Positions 1 through 9,068 of a stretch of DNA of 64,000 bases are shown here, in pieces (position 1 is the first letter of the stretch; every line of letters starts with the position of its first letter). Under the pieces are notes generated by a model, which saw only the letters and a list, made by a program, of their open reading frames with translations, did not search any database and was not told where the DNA came from. Made by a program: the position numbers and the translations under genes. Location: contig JAIPBH010000001.1 of NCBI GenBank assembly GCA_021739635.1, forward strand, positions 355,209-419,208, read 5' to 3'. The stretch is from Flavobacteriaceae bacterium. Its GTDB lineage: Bacteria > Bacteroidota > Bacteroidia > Flavobacteriales > Flavobacteriaceae.

Positions 1-958
1 GAATGATGTATAATTTTTGGTCAAAAGCACCCAATCCTGCAATTAAATCATCGGGCGCATTTGGTATTAATTTTCCAGTAAACAAGGTTTCAGAGCCTGG
101 AATTTTATAATTGCTTTTTCCATTCAACCAATACAAATAGCCGTACGATTTATTTAAATCTTGCGATGTGGTAGTCATATCATTAAAATAATCTCTATCA
201 GCCAAGATAGTTGTGTCATCCCAAACACCTTCATTTAAACTTAATAATCCAAATCGTGCCATACTTTTGGCATTACTAAAATAAAGATTTAAATCACCAG
301 TTTTCACCCAACTTCCTGTCATGCCAATCTTATCACGTATTTTGGCATTAAAATAAGTTTTAAAATCTTGTCCAACTGCACCAGTAATAATGTTGTCTAA
401 TACTGTGTAAGCACCTTGGTGGTAATACCAATACGTGTTTGGTTCATTTTTATACAGAAAACATTCTGGGTCGGTGCAAAAGTTTTGTGGTACGGTATAA
501 TCTAGTCCTGTAGTCATAGTCAAGTGGTTACGCACCGTAATTTTAGACTCTTGTTCGGGTGATAAAGACGACCAACCAATTCCCATGTAATTTGAAGACG
601 GATTATCAATTGATAAAAAACCTTCTTCTTGTGCTATACCAACAGTAAATGCGGTTAAGGTTTTTGCAGCCGAGTTCCAAGAATGAATACTCGATGAACC
701 AAAATTGCCAAAATATTTTTCAACAATTATTTTGCCATTATGTAAAATAATAAAAGCATCGGTGGCATTTGCTTCCAAAAAATCATAAAGCGGTTGTTCA
801 GCACTGGCATTCCAACCTAAATCTTCAATAGATTTTGTTTCCCAATTATTAGAATTTAAAGGTGGAAAATAAAGTGTATCATTATCAGATGAATCATCTT
901 TTGAACAACTTAAAAACGATAATATAATAACTAAAACGGAAATATATTTTGGTTTCAT
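1..958 (-). CDS. Serine hydrolase lipoprotein (class C beta-lactamase / DD-peptidase family), 3' end cut by window
   Basis: The reading frame starts at an ATG at 958 on the minus strand and runs off the left edge, so about 319 residues of the N-terminal part are visible. The protein opens with a hydrophobic stretch ending in a lipobox-like LSFLSC (Cys 18) followed by an acidic linker, which suggests an exported lipoprotein. The fold signature is that of the beta-lactamase (serine hydrolase) superfamily: an SxxK motif reads SAAK at residues 96-99, preceded by a segment on use of the hydroxyl-serine helix (HSWNSAAK), and a tyrosine-rich WYYHQGAY segment later takes the place of the YxN motif. 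These proteins cleave esters or amides in the periplasm, but the substrate cannot be told here. It is transcribed divergently from rimO. The family call is firm, the function open. Confidence 0.75.
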   Translation of the reverse strand, partial: MKPKYISVLVIILSFLSCSKDDSSDNDTLYFPPLNSNNWETKSIEDLGWNASAEQPLYDFLEANATDAFIILHNGKIIVEKYFGNFGSSSIHSWNSAAKTLTAFTVGIAQEEGFLSIDNPSSNYMGIGWSSLSPEQESKITVRNHLTMTTGLDYTVPQNFCTDPECFLYKNEPNTYWYYHQGAYTVLDNIITGAVGQDFKTYFNAKIRDKIGMTGSWVKTGDLNLYFSNAKSMARFGLLSLNEGVWDDTTILADRDYFNDMTTTSQDLNKSYGYLYWLNGKSNYKIPGSETLFTGKLIPNAPDDLIAGLGAFDQKLYII

Positions 959-1119
959 AACGTAGGTTTTAAAATTTAGGCTTTACAAATATATAAAAGG
1001 TTTAATAATAATTAGTTATGAGATTTAAAAGTTTAAAATGCACTTTATATAAGTATTTAACAGAATAGGTAAACTTCATCAAATTGTTAATCATTATTCT
1101 TAAATCGTTAATCATTGCT

Positions 1120-1127
1120 TATCTTTG
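1120..1127 (+). promoter_or_regulatory. Bacteroidota -7 promoter box for rimO
   Basis: TATCTTTG matches the Bacteroidota consensus TAnnTTTG and lies 17 bases upstream of the chosen rimO start. A longer frame beginning at 1115 would start inside this box, which argues against that start. No clean -33 TTG is seen at the usual spacing. Confidence 0.55.
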
Positions 1128-1144
1128 CACACTTAAATTTTGGT

Positions 1145-2449
1145 ATGAGAACGAAATCGCTTAAAAAGAATAAAATTAACGTAGTAACACTTGGTTGTAG
1201 TAAAAATGTTTATGACAGCGAAGTGCTTATGGGGCAATTAAAAGCTAGTGGTAAAGAGGTTGTTCATGAAGAAGAAGGTAATATTGTTGTTATTAATACC
1301 TGCGGATTTATAAATAATGCCAAAGAAGAGAGCATCAATACTATTTTAGAATTTATGCAGAAAAAGGAAGATGGTGAAGTTGATAAAGTGTTTGTAACAG
1401 GCTGTTTAAGTGAGCGTTATAAGCCAGATTTACAAAAAGAGATTCCTAATGTTGATGCTTATTTCGGTACTACCGAATTGCCAAGTTTATTAAAAGCTTT
1501 AGGTGCAGATTACAAACACGAATTAATTGGAGAACGATTAACAACTACGCCAAAAAACTATGCCTATTTAAAAATTGCCGAAGGCTGTGATAGGCCATGT
1601 AGTTTTTGTGCTATTCCACTAATGCGTGGAAAACATAAAAGTACACCTATTGAAGAATTGGTCATCGAAGCAGAAAAATTAGCTGCCAAAGGAGTTAAAG
1701 AATTAATTTTAATAGCCCAAGATTTAACATATTATGGGCTAGATTTATATAAAAAGCGAAACCTAGCAGAATTACTTGAAACATTAGTAAAAGTTGATGG
1801 TATTGAGTGGATACGTTTACATTATGCATTTCCAACTGGTTTTCCAATGGATGTATTGGATGTTATGAATAAAGAATCAAAAATTTGTAATTATTTAGAT
1901 ATTCCACTACAACATATTTCTGATAGTATTCTAAAAAGCATGCGTCGTGGAACAACTAAAGAGAAAACCACTCAACTTATAAAGCAATTTAGAACCGCTG
2001 TTCAAGATATGACTATAAGAACCACTTTAATTGTTGGATATCCTGGCGAAACTGAGGAAGATTATCAAGAACTTAAAAAATGGGTTCAAGAAATGAGATT
2101 TGAAAGATTAGGATGTTTTACATATTCACATGAAGAAAATACACACGCCTATAATTTAGAAGATGATGTTCCAGAAGAAGTAAAGCAAGAAAGAGCTAAT
2201 GAAATTATGGAAATTCAAGCTCAAATTTCTTGGGAGCTTAATCAAGAAAAAATTGGCAAAATTTATAAAGTAGTTATAGATAGGAAAGAAGGTAACTATT
2301 TTGTAGGTCGTACAGAATTTGATTCACCCGATGTTGATAATGAAGTACTTATTGATGCCACTAAAACCTATTTAAAAACTGGTGAATTTACAACCGTAAA
2401 AATTACAGAAGCAGCAGATTTTGATTTGTATGCTCAGGTAATAATTTAG
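1145..2449 (+). CDS. rimO: Ribosomal protein S12 methylthiotransferase RimO
   Basis: RimO is a radical-SAM enzyme that adds a methylthio group to an aspartate of ribosomal protein S12. The 434-residue protein has the usual three parts: an N-terminal UPF0004 domain opening with NVVTLGCSKN, a radical-SAM core whose CDRPCSFC motif (three cysteines, CxxxCxxC) binds the cluster at about residues 148-155, and a C-terminal TRAM-like domain with a segment on VDRKEG. The start at 1145 gives MRTKSLKKNK, the normal N-terminus of flavobacterial RimO; ten extra upstream residues are possible only from a codon inside the promoter box. It stands alone, divergent from the serine hydrolase gene. Length and motifs are complete. 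Confidence 0.95.
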   Translation: MRTKSLKKNKINVVTLGCSKNVYDSEVLMGQLKASGKEVVHEEEGNIVVINTCGFINNAKEESINTILEFMQKKEDGEVDKVFVTGCLSERYKPDLQKEIPNVDAYFGTTELPSLLKALGADYKHELIGERLTTTPKNYAYLKIAEGCDRPCSFCAIPLMRGKHKSTPIEELVIEAEKLAAKGVKELILIAQDLTYYGLDLYKKRNLAELLETLVKVDGIEWIRLHYAFPTGFPMDVLDVMNKESKICNYLDIPLQHISDSILKSMRRGTTKEKTTQLIKQFRTAVQDMTIRTTLIVGYPGETEEDYQELKKWVQEMRFERLGCFTYSHEENTHAYNLEDDVPEEVKQERANEIMEIQAQISWELNQEKIGKIYKVVIDRKEGNYFVGRTEFDSPDVDNEVLIDATKTYLKTGEFTTVKITEAADFDLYAQVII

Positions 2450-2817
2450 ATGTTTTATACTTTAATAATTTTGAAATTGTATTTTTAATTAAAAGAAAAG
2501 CATCATTAAAATTAATATTATATACAATATATTTCTTTCCAAATCCAGTGGCTATCTAACTCTATCTTCAAAAAAGGATTTTATATTGTTGCTTTTTTTT
2601 GCATTTATTAATGTCTTCTTATTAGCAAAATTTTTAACATGTAACATTATTGTAAGCTAATAATTTTAGCAAAATATTTTTGTAGTGTACAATAAATAGT
2701 ATTACAATTTAAAACTTTGGCTATACAACAATCATTATTTTTATTAAAAAGTCTTGTTTTTCAAAGATTTAAATTATTTTAGTGCCTTAACATGTCTTAA
2801 AAATCAGTTATAAAAAT
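2450..2817. other. AT-rich intergenic region before the regulator gene
   Basis: This 368-base stretch has no convincing reading frame on either strand. It contains a likely promoter at 2650-2682 and an octamer CTATACAA at 2721-2728 that matches part of the repeated element found upstream of two other genes of the glucan locus. I see no clear hairpin terminator for rimO. Confidence 0.5.
2650..2682 (+). promoter_or_regulatory. Candidate promoter for the SusR/HTCS-like regulator
   Basis: A TTG at 2650-2652 is followed after 22 bases by TATTTTTG at 2675-2682, fitting the Bacteroidota TTG / TAnnTTTG pattern. It lies about 135 bases upstream of the regulator start. Confidence 0.45.
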
Positions 2818-5622
2818 ATGAATAGATTTTTGTGTTTTGTTGTTAGCATCTTTTTTATATCACTCAAACTTGTTGCGCAAGAAAGACCTCCAATTGAAAT
2901 ATTTTCTCCAAAAACTAATGGTGCAGAAAATCAAAATTGGAGTATTTCACAATCAAAAGACGAAAATATTTATGTAGCAAATAATAAAGGCTTACTTGAG
3001 TTTAATGGTGCTTTTTGGAAACTATATCCGTCTCCAAATGAAACAATCATGAGATCTGTAAAAGTAATTGATAACTTAATTTATACGGGTTGCTATAGAG
3101 AATTTGGTTATTGGGAAAGAAATGAGTTAGGGTCTTTAAACTATACATCGTTATCTCAAAAATTAAACATCAAATTTTTAGATGATGAAGAGGTTTGGAA
3201 TATTATTGAAATAGATGAGTGGATTCTTTTTCAAACATTAAAACGCATCTATATATATAACAAAAACAATGAATCTTTTGAATTTATAAGTTCAGATACC
3301 TCTATTTATAAAATATTTAAAGTAGATGGAAGTATTTATTTTCAAAAAACAAAGGATGGAATTTATAAAATTGTTAATGGAATACCTGTATTATTAACTA
3401 ATGATAAAGTAATTAAAGATAATTTACTAGTTAATATATTTGCCTTAAATGATAGCTTATTAATTGAGACTGAAGATGATGGTTTTTATCTTTTTGATAA
3501 AAAAACTTTAAAAAAATGGGACATTCCTGCAAAAGACATCATTTCAAATGTAAGTGTTTATAGAAGCATTCAATTAAAAGATGGAAGCTTTATTCTTGGA
3601 ACTATTTCAAACGGGATTCTTCATATATTACCAAACGGAGAATTGGATTATCAAATAAATAATTATACAGGTTTAAGTAATAATACAGTTCAGTCAATTT
3701 TTGAAGATGCAGAGAGCAATATATGGTTAGGTTTAAATAATGGAATTAATTGCATTAACACAAATTCTCCTTTTAAAATCTATAATGAAGAAAACGGAAA
3801 ACTAGGCACTGTTTATACCTCATATATTTTTAATAACAATCTTTATTTGGGAACAAACCAAGGCTTGTTTTATAAGTCATTGACGTCAGATTCTGATTTT
3901 AAGTTTATTAATGGAACACAAGGGCAAGTGTGGTCTTTGGTCGAATATGACAATACATTATTTTGCGGTCACAATACAGGTACATTTATAGTAAAAAACA
4001 ATAACGCTGAACTTATTTCGGATATTCAAGGTACATGGAACATTATTCCAGTTAAAAGCCATGAAAACTTATTATTACAAGGTAATTATGATGGTCTTTA
4101 TGTTCTTGAAAAGAAAAATAACATTTGGAAACTAAGAAACAAAATTGAAGGCTTTGATATATCAAGTAAATTTTTTGAAATGCTTGATTTAAATACAGTA
4201 TTGTTAAGTCATGAATATAAAGGTGTTTTTAAAATTAAAATTGATGGTGATATAACTAAAGTAACCAATGTTGTTAAAGATACCTCTGTTGATAAAGGTT
4301 TAACATCAAGTCTCATTAGTTATAATAATGATATAGTTTACGCATATAAGAAAGGCATATTTAAGTATAATATTAGCTCACAATCGTTTGTAAAAGATTC
4401 TTTATTAAGCAAACTTTTTACGCCAGAAAATTACACATCAGGAAAACTTGTATATGAAAAGCATACAAAAAATCTTTGGGTATTTTCATCTAATAACTTA
4501 AGCTACATTTCTCCAGGTAAACTTAGCAATAAACCAAGAATAAATACAATTCCTTTGTCAGAATTTTTGCCAAGAGGTTTAACGGGTTATGAAAACATTT
4601 CATATTTAAACAATCAAAAATTTTTGATAGGTACAGCTTCGGGTTATATTGTTTTAGATTTAGATAAAATTCACGAAAAAGCATATCAGGTTAAAATTAA
4701 CTCAATTACAGTAAGTGATTTAGATTCAAATTTAAAACCAGTAAACCTATTTGAAGATGGTGAATTTATTAATAAGGATAATAATATTGATTTTTCTTTT
4801 AATGTATCAAAGTATGATAAATATTTAGATACAGAATATCAATATCAATTAATAGGTATTGATGAACATTGGAGTCATTGGTCAAAAGCACCTACAATAA
4901 GCTTTAAATATCTACCTTTTGGAAAATACGTGTTTAATGTTAAAGCAAGAGTGGGCAATACTATTTCTAAAAATATTGCTACCTATACTTTTGAAATTAA
5001 AAGACCTTGGTTTATTTCAAATGTTATGATTACGGTTTATATAATCTTATTATGGCTATTTTCATTAATTATTCATAATATCTATAAACGCTATTATAAA
5101 AAGCAAAGAGAAAAATTATTGTATAAAACTCAACAAGAGTTAGAGTTAAAAGAATTAGAAAACCAAAAACAACTTATGCAGTTTAATAATGATAAATTGC
5201 GTCAAGATATTGAAAGCAAAAACAGAGAGTTAGGAATTTCAACAATGAGTCTTATAAAAAAGAATGAATTTTTAAATTATATCAAAAACGAGCTTAAAAC
5301 GGCTCATGATTTTAAAAATGTTAATCATGTTGTTAAAATAATAGACAAAAACTTAAACAATACAGATGATTGGAATTTGTTTGCAGAAGCTTTCAACAAC
5401 GCAGACAAAGACTTTTTGAAAAAAATAAAAAATGATCATCCAACACTCACTTCAAATGACTTAAGATTATGCGCTTATCTTAGGTTAAATCTGTCCTCAA
5501 AAGAAATAGCACCATTGCTAAATATTTCCCCTAGAAGTGTTGAGGTTAAACGATATCGTTTGCGTAAAAAGATGGGTTTATCACATGAATCAAGTTTAAT
5601 AGACTACATCTTAGAAATCTAA
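2818..5622 (+). CDS. Membrane-spanning SusR/HTCS-like transcriptional regulator (beta-propeller, Y_Y_Y, LuxR-type HTH)
   Basis: This 934-residue protein looks like a one-component glycan sensor. It has an N-terminal signal segment (about 1-20), a long periplasmic region of beta-propeller (Reg_prop-type) repeats to about residue 640, a Y_Y_Y sensor segment near 670-725, one membrane helix at about 731-756, a cytoplasmic coiled coil to about 805, and a C-terminal helix-turn-helix of LuxR/GerE type at about 877-921 (segment SSKEIAPLLNISPRSVEVKR). Unlike true hybrid two-component systems it has no histidine kinase or receiver domain between membrane and DNA-binding parts, so it resembles SusR in plan. 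It sits directly upstream of the glucan operon, in the same direction, 268 bases before it. Inference: it senses a beta-glucan oligosaccharide in the periplasm and activates the locus. Confidence 0.82.
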   Translation: MNRFLCFVVSIFFISLKLVAQERPPIEIFSPKTNGAENQNWSISQSKDENIYVANNKGLLEFNGAFWKLYPSPNETIMRSVKVIDNLIYTGCYREFGYWERNELGSLNYTSLSQKLNIKFLDDEEVWNIIEIDEWILFQTLKRIYIYNKNNESFEFISSDTSIYKIFKVDGSIYFQKTKDGIYKIVNGIPVLLTNDKVIKDNLLVNIFALNDSLLIETEDDGFYLFDKKTLKKWDIPAKDIISNVSVYRSIQLKDGSFILGTISNGILHILPNGELDYQINNYTGLSNNTVQSIFEDAESNIWLGLNNGINCINTNSPFKIYNEENGKLGTVYTSYIFNNNLYLGTNQGLFYKSLTSDSDFKFINGTQGQVWSLVEYDNTLFCGHNTGTFIVKNNNAELISDIQGTWNIIPVKSHENLLLQGNYDGLYVLEKKNNIWKLRNKIEGFDISSKFFEMLDLNTVLLSHEYKGVFKIKIDGDITKVTNVVKDTSVDKGLTSSLISYNNDIVYAYKKGIFKYNISSQSFVKDSLLSKLFTPENYTSGKLVYEKHTKNLWVFSSNNLSYISPGKLSNKPRINTIPLSEFLPRGLTGYENISYLNNQKFLIGTASGYIVLDLDKIHEKAYQVKINSITVSDLDSNLKPVNLFEDGEFINKDNNIDFSFNVSKYDKYLDTEYQYQLIGIDEHWSHWSKAPTISFKYLPFGKYVFNVKARVGNTISKNIATYTFEIKRPWFISNVMITVYIILLWLFSLIIHNIYKRYYKKQREKLLYKTQQELELKELENQKQLMQFNNDKLRQDIESKNRELGISTMSLIKKNEFLNYIKNELKTAHDFKNVNHVVKIIDKNLNNTDDWNLFAEAFNNADKDFLKKIKNDHPTLTSNDLRLCAYLRLNLSSKEIAPLLNISPRSVEVKRYRLRKKMGLSHESSLIDYILEI

Positions 5623-5644
5623 TCACACAACAACTCTATTTTAT

Positions 5645-5665
5645 ACCTATACAATACCACAACAT
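5645..5665 (+). promoter_or_regulatory. Repeated upstream element A, copy 1 (candidate operator)
   Basis: A 21-base element with core CCTATACANTACCACAACA occurs here and again at 25942-25962 with a single mismatch. Both copies start about 240-246 bases before a start codon of a glucan-locus gene (5891 and 26183). The match and the common placement make it a candidate binding site for the regulator encoded just upstream; this is inference. Confidence 0.6.
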
Positions 5666-5753
5666 CAATAGTTTTTATTTTTTTTATTTTCAAATTAAAA
5701 GATTAAAAAAAGCACAGTTTTATTATCATTTCAATATTATTTTTAATCTTTTC

Positions 5754-5780
5754 TTGTTATGTATGTTTTTTGTTGAGGTG
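5754..5780 (+). promoter_or_regulatory. Repeated upstream element B, copy 1
   Basis: The element contains GTTATGTATGTTTTTTGT followed by a GAGG segment and a T-run. Nearly the same sequence occurs at 26076-26102 upstream of the secreted protein gene. It lies 109 bases after element A here and 134 bases after it in the other copy, and 107-137 bases before the start codon. It may be a promoter-proximal activator site. Confidence 0.55.
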
Positions 5781-5836
5781 TTTTTTATAAAATTGATATT
5801 TAAACTAGCTAAATTTAAATTCTTGTAAACATCATA

Positions 5837-5859
5837 ATTATACAGTATTCCTGTATAAT
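5837..5859 (+). promoter_or_regulatory. Perfect inverted repeat in the leader of the glucan operon
   Basis: ATTATACAG and CTGTATAAT form a perfect 9-base-pair stem with a 5-base loop, ending 31 bases before the start codon at 5891. There is no T-run after it, so it is unlikely to be a simple terminator. It could be a leader hairpin or a protein-binding palindrome. The counterpart region before 26183 lacks it. Confidence 0.5.
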
Positions 5860-5890
5860 ATATCAAGACTAACTTAAATTATATAAAACT

Positions 5891-8800
5891 ATGAAAAACA
5901 TTTTTCTAAGATTAGTCCTTTTCTTATTGACTTTTGGAGCATTTGCACAATCAGACAATGTTACTGTTGTTAATAATGAAAAAGGAATGAAATTAGTCGT
6001 CAATGGTAAAGATTTCATGATTAATGGGATGAATTGGGATTATTTTCCAATTGGGACTAATTTTAATTACAGCTTATGGAATCAACCAGATGATCTTATT
6101 AAGTCTGCACTTGATTCCGAAATGGGCTTGCTAAAGAATATGGGAGTAAATACCATTAGACTTTATACAGGCATTCAACCAAAATGGATTCAATACATTT
6201 ACGAAAATTATGGTATTTACACCATGCTTAATCACCCTTTTGGAAGATATGGACTTACAATAAATGGAACTTGGACACCTGTTACAGATTATAGAGATCC
6301 AGCAACTCAAGAGTTGTTAATGTCTGAAGTTACTAAAATAGCTGAAGAGTATAAAAATACACCAGGCGTATTGTTATTCTTATTAGGAAATGAAAACAAT
6401 TACGGTCTGTTTTGGGCAGGAGCAGAAACAGAAGATTTTCCTGATGATGAGGAAGAAAAAAAGTTTATAGGAGAACATCGTGGAAGACCCATGTATAAAC
6501 TTATGAATGACGCTGCTATTAAAATGAAATCAATCAATTCTAAGCATCCTGTAGCAATTTGTAACGGAGATGTATTATTCATAGATATAATTGCTGAAGA
6601 ATGTAAAGATGTTGATATATATGGAACTAACATGTATAGAGGTGTTTCTTTTGGAGATGCGTTTCAGGTAGTAAAAGACAAACTTAATATGCCAATCATG
6701 TTAACTGAGTTTGGTTCTGATGCTTTTAATGCTCTTGAAAATCAAGAAGATCAAAAATCACAAGCTTATTATAATTTAGGTAATTGGAAAGAAATTTATC
6801 AAAATGCCGCTGGTTTAGGTAAAGCAGAAAATTCTATTGGTGGTTTTACTTTTCAGTTTAGTGATGGTTGGTGGAAGTTTGGTCAAACCAAAAACCTTGA
6901 TGTTCATGATAACAACGCATCTTGGTCAAACGGTGGCTACCAAAGTGATTACCAAGTTGGCGAGAATAATATGAATGAAGAATGGTTTGGTATATGCGCT
7001 AAAGGTCCAACAAATGAAAGAGGTTTATATGACCTTTATCCACGTGCCGCCTATTATGCCTTAAAAGAAGCTCATAACATAGATCCTTATGAAACAGGAG
7101 CTACTCTACAATATGTTGATGATTCATTTAAAAACATTCAAATAATGGATGCTGTTTTAAGAGCAAGAGGCGATAAAGCAGCATTAAGTAGTAATAGTAG
7201 TGATAAAATTCGTGTTAGCAATTTAAGAGCCGAGTTTACAACTTACAATACAGGAGGAAGTTTATTAACAACTCCAGATGTTGCAGATCCTACAAGTCAA
7301 ACCTATCCTAATAAATTAGGTTTTGATCGTATGGAATCATATTTTATTGGTGTTGAAGGTAACCCTTCAGCTAATATGAGAGCTAATGTAAATGTTAGTA
7401 TTCTTGGACATGTAGCTGAAAACCCTATAGATGAAATTTTTTATGAGAACAGAGGTCGTTCAGTAGTAGTTAATACAGATAATGGAAATGTTACGCTAAC
7501 AGATCCAAATCGTGTACAAATATATAACGCTAGTTATGAGTGGAACGCTAAAGACTTTGATTTAAGAGGTTTTTACAGAACTGGTCATTACCATTGGGGT
7601 TACGAAGGCGATTTCTTTGGCTTATATCCAGAATCAAATTATGGTCCTAACTTAGATTTGTATAATGGTGAAATTTCAGGTTTTGAATTTGATGGTAAAA
7701 AATCGCTTAATGGATTTAAAGCTGCTTTTGGACCACAACTTTGGTGGGGAGCAAACCCAGCAGTTTTATTAAAATATAGTACTAAAGTAGGTAAATCAGA
7801 TGTGACTGGTGTTTACCACGAAGATATAGATGATGCTTCTGCTATAGTTTCTTCAATAGCTATTCCATTGCCAAAAACACGTAGAGCTACAATCCATATA
7901 GCTAGAGATTTTGGTGCATTAGGAATAGAATTTGGAGGAATTTGGGGAGGACAGCCTTTAAATGGTAGAACTTTTCAAATTGCTGAAAATAATCCGAATT
8001 ATGATCCAGAATTACCTGGTTTTGAATCAAAATATACTATTTATACAGATAAAATTAATAACAAAGATAATTGGGGAGCAAAAGCTAAAATAACCTTTTC
8101 TAAAGGAGCATTTAACTGGTATGCACAAGGCGCTATGCAAGGATTAGTAGCAAACGGTGGTGCAGACCAAACAAAAACATTTACAGGTTGGAAGCTTAAA
8201 GATACTGGCAGCGGAAACCAAACGAATGTTTTATCGGGTTTCACTTTTTTAACAGGAAATCTTCAAATTGCTCCTAACTTTTTATGGCAAAAACCTATTG
8301 TTGCTGCCATGCCAAATGATGTTCAAGGACCTGGAAGATTAAGAAATATTCAGGATGATCCGTTTGCAGTAAGAGCTAACAGAGAAACTGTAGCAGGAGA
8401 AATATTACTTAGTTATGATCCAACACCAGCAACCTGGATGTATGAATGGGATAATGATAGAGCTGAAGATGCTAAACTTGCTTTTAATGTTGGTTTTGTG
8501 TATCGTCATCAGCCAACAGCGCAAGATGCAGCCATAGGATTTTTAAGTGATCGTACTTCTTTTGCGTTTCCAACTTCAGCACCTGCTCAAGATTTATGGG
8601 AAGCTAGTACAAGGGTTGTTTCTAAAGTAAGTCCAGAAATAGGATTGATTGCCAACCTTTATTTTGGTAATGCTCAGGCTAATGGTAGCGATGAAAGATT
8701 AATTGAACGTGTAGGAGGTGATTTTAGAGTTATTTATAAAAAATTGAAACTGGTTCATTCCTTTAAAATTAATGATTGGGGTCCATTTGATTATCATAGA

Positions 8801-9055
8801 GATTTTAACTTAACATACCCTGTTCAATTAATGTTAGATTTATCAACTACTGTTGGTAAACCAGATTGGTTTATTTTACCTGATACAAAAATTGGGATTC
8901 GTGGTACTTGGAGATCTTTAGATCAATATTCACCACGATATAGTCCAAATGAATCTCTTCCATTTGCTACAGCACCTATCATAAGTCCAGTAGGATTTGA
9001 TAATGGAAACGAATGGGAAATTAGAACTTACATACATATCAATATTGGTAAATAA
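5891..9055 (+). CDS. Clan GH-A (GH2/GH72-like) glycosidase fused to a predicted outer-membrane beta-barrel
   Basis: This 1054-residue protein begins with a clear Sec signal peptide (about 1-19, ending AFAQ). Residues about 20-400 form a TIM-barrel glycosidase of clan GH-A: the segment LLGNENN carries the likely acid/base Glu 168 and LTEFGSDA the likely nucleophile Glu 273. The pattern is closest to GH2 catalytic domains and to GH72 glucanosyltransferases. From about residue 440 to the end the sequence changes to long alternating amphipathic strands rich in aromatic residues and glycine, as in outer-membrane porins. I infer a barrel that carries an enzyme domain. It is the first gene of the glucan operon, and the locus has no SusC/SusD, so this protein may be the outer-membrane entry route. 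Transglycosylation instead of hydrolysis is possible. Enzyme clan is firm; the barrel is predicted by eye. Confidence 0.65.
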   Translation: MKNIFLRLVLFLLTFGAFAQSDNVTVVNNEKGMKLVVNGKDFMINGMNWDYFPIGTNFNYSLWNQPDDLIKSALDSEMGLLKNMGVNTIRLYTGIQPKWIQYIYENYGIYTMLNHPFGRYGLTINGTWTPVTDYRDPATQELLMSEVTKIAEEYKNTPGVLLFLLGNENNYGLFWAGAETEDFPDDEEEKKFIGEHRGRPMYKLMNDAAIKMKSINSKHPVAICNGDVLFIDIIAEECKDVDIYGTNMYRGVSFGDAFQVVKDKLNMPIMLTEFGSDAFNALENQEDQKSQAYYNLGNWKEIYQNAAGLGKAENSIGGFTFQFSDGWWKFGQTKNLDVHDNNASWSNGGYQSDYQVGENNMNEEWFGICAKGPTNERGLYDLYPRAAYYALKEAHNIDPYETGATLQYVDDSFKNIQIMDAVLRARGDKAALSSNSSDKIRVSNLRAEFTTYNTGGSLLTTPDVADPTSQTYPNKLGFDRMESYFIGVEGNPSANMRANVNVSILGHVAENPIDEIFYENRGRSVVVNTDNGNVTLTDPNRVQIYNASYEWNAKDFDLRGFYRTGHYHWGYEGDFFGLYPESNYGPNLDLYNGEISGFEFDGKKSLNGFKAAFGPQLWWGANPAVLLKYSTKVGKSDVTGVYHEDIDDASAIVSSIAIPLPKTRRATIHIARDFGALGIEFGGIWGGQPLNGRTFQIAENNPNYDPELPGFESKYTIYTDKINNKDNWGAKAKITFSKGAFNWYAQGAMQGLVANGGADQTKTFTGWKLKDTGSGNQTNVLSGFTFLTGNLQIAPNFLWQKPIVAAMPNDVQGPGRLRNIQDDPFAVRANRETVAGEILLSYDPTPATWMYEWDNDRAEDAKLAFNVGFVYRHQPTAQDAAIGFLSDRTSFAFPTSAPAQDLWEASTRVVSKVSPEIGLIANLYFGNAQANGSDERLIERVGGDFRVIYKKLKLVHSFKINDWGPFDYHRDFNLTYPVQLMLDLSTTVGKPDWFILPDTKIGIRGTWRSLDQYSPRYSPNESLPFATAPIISPVGFDNGNEWEIRTYIHINIGK

Positions 9056-9068
9056 AAAATATAGAGAA

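Noticed and set aside
1115-1144. Upstream start for rimO
   Set aside because: It lies within the promoter box and is not part of the conserved N-terminus.
8997-9068. Upstream extension of the lipoprotein gene overlapping the barrel-fusion gene
   Set aside because: The lipoprotein signal begins at the ATG at 9069; the extension would put 24 unrelated residues before it.
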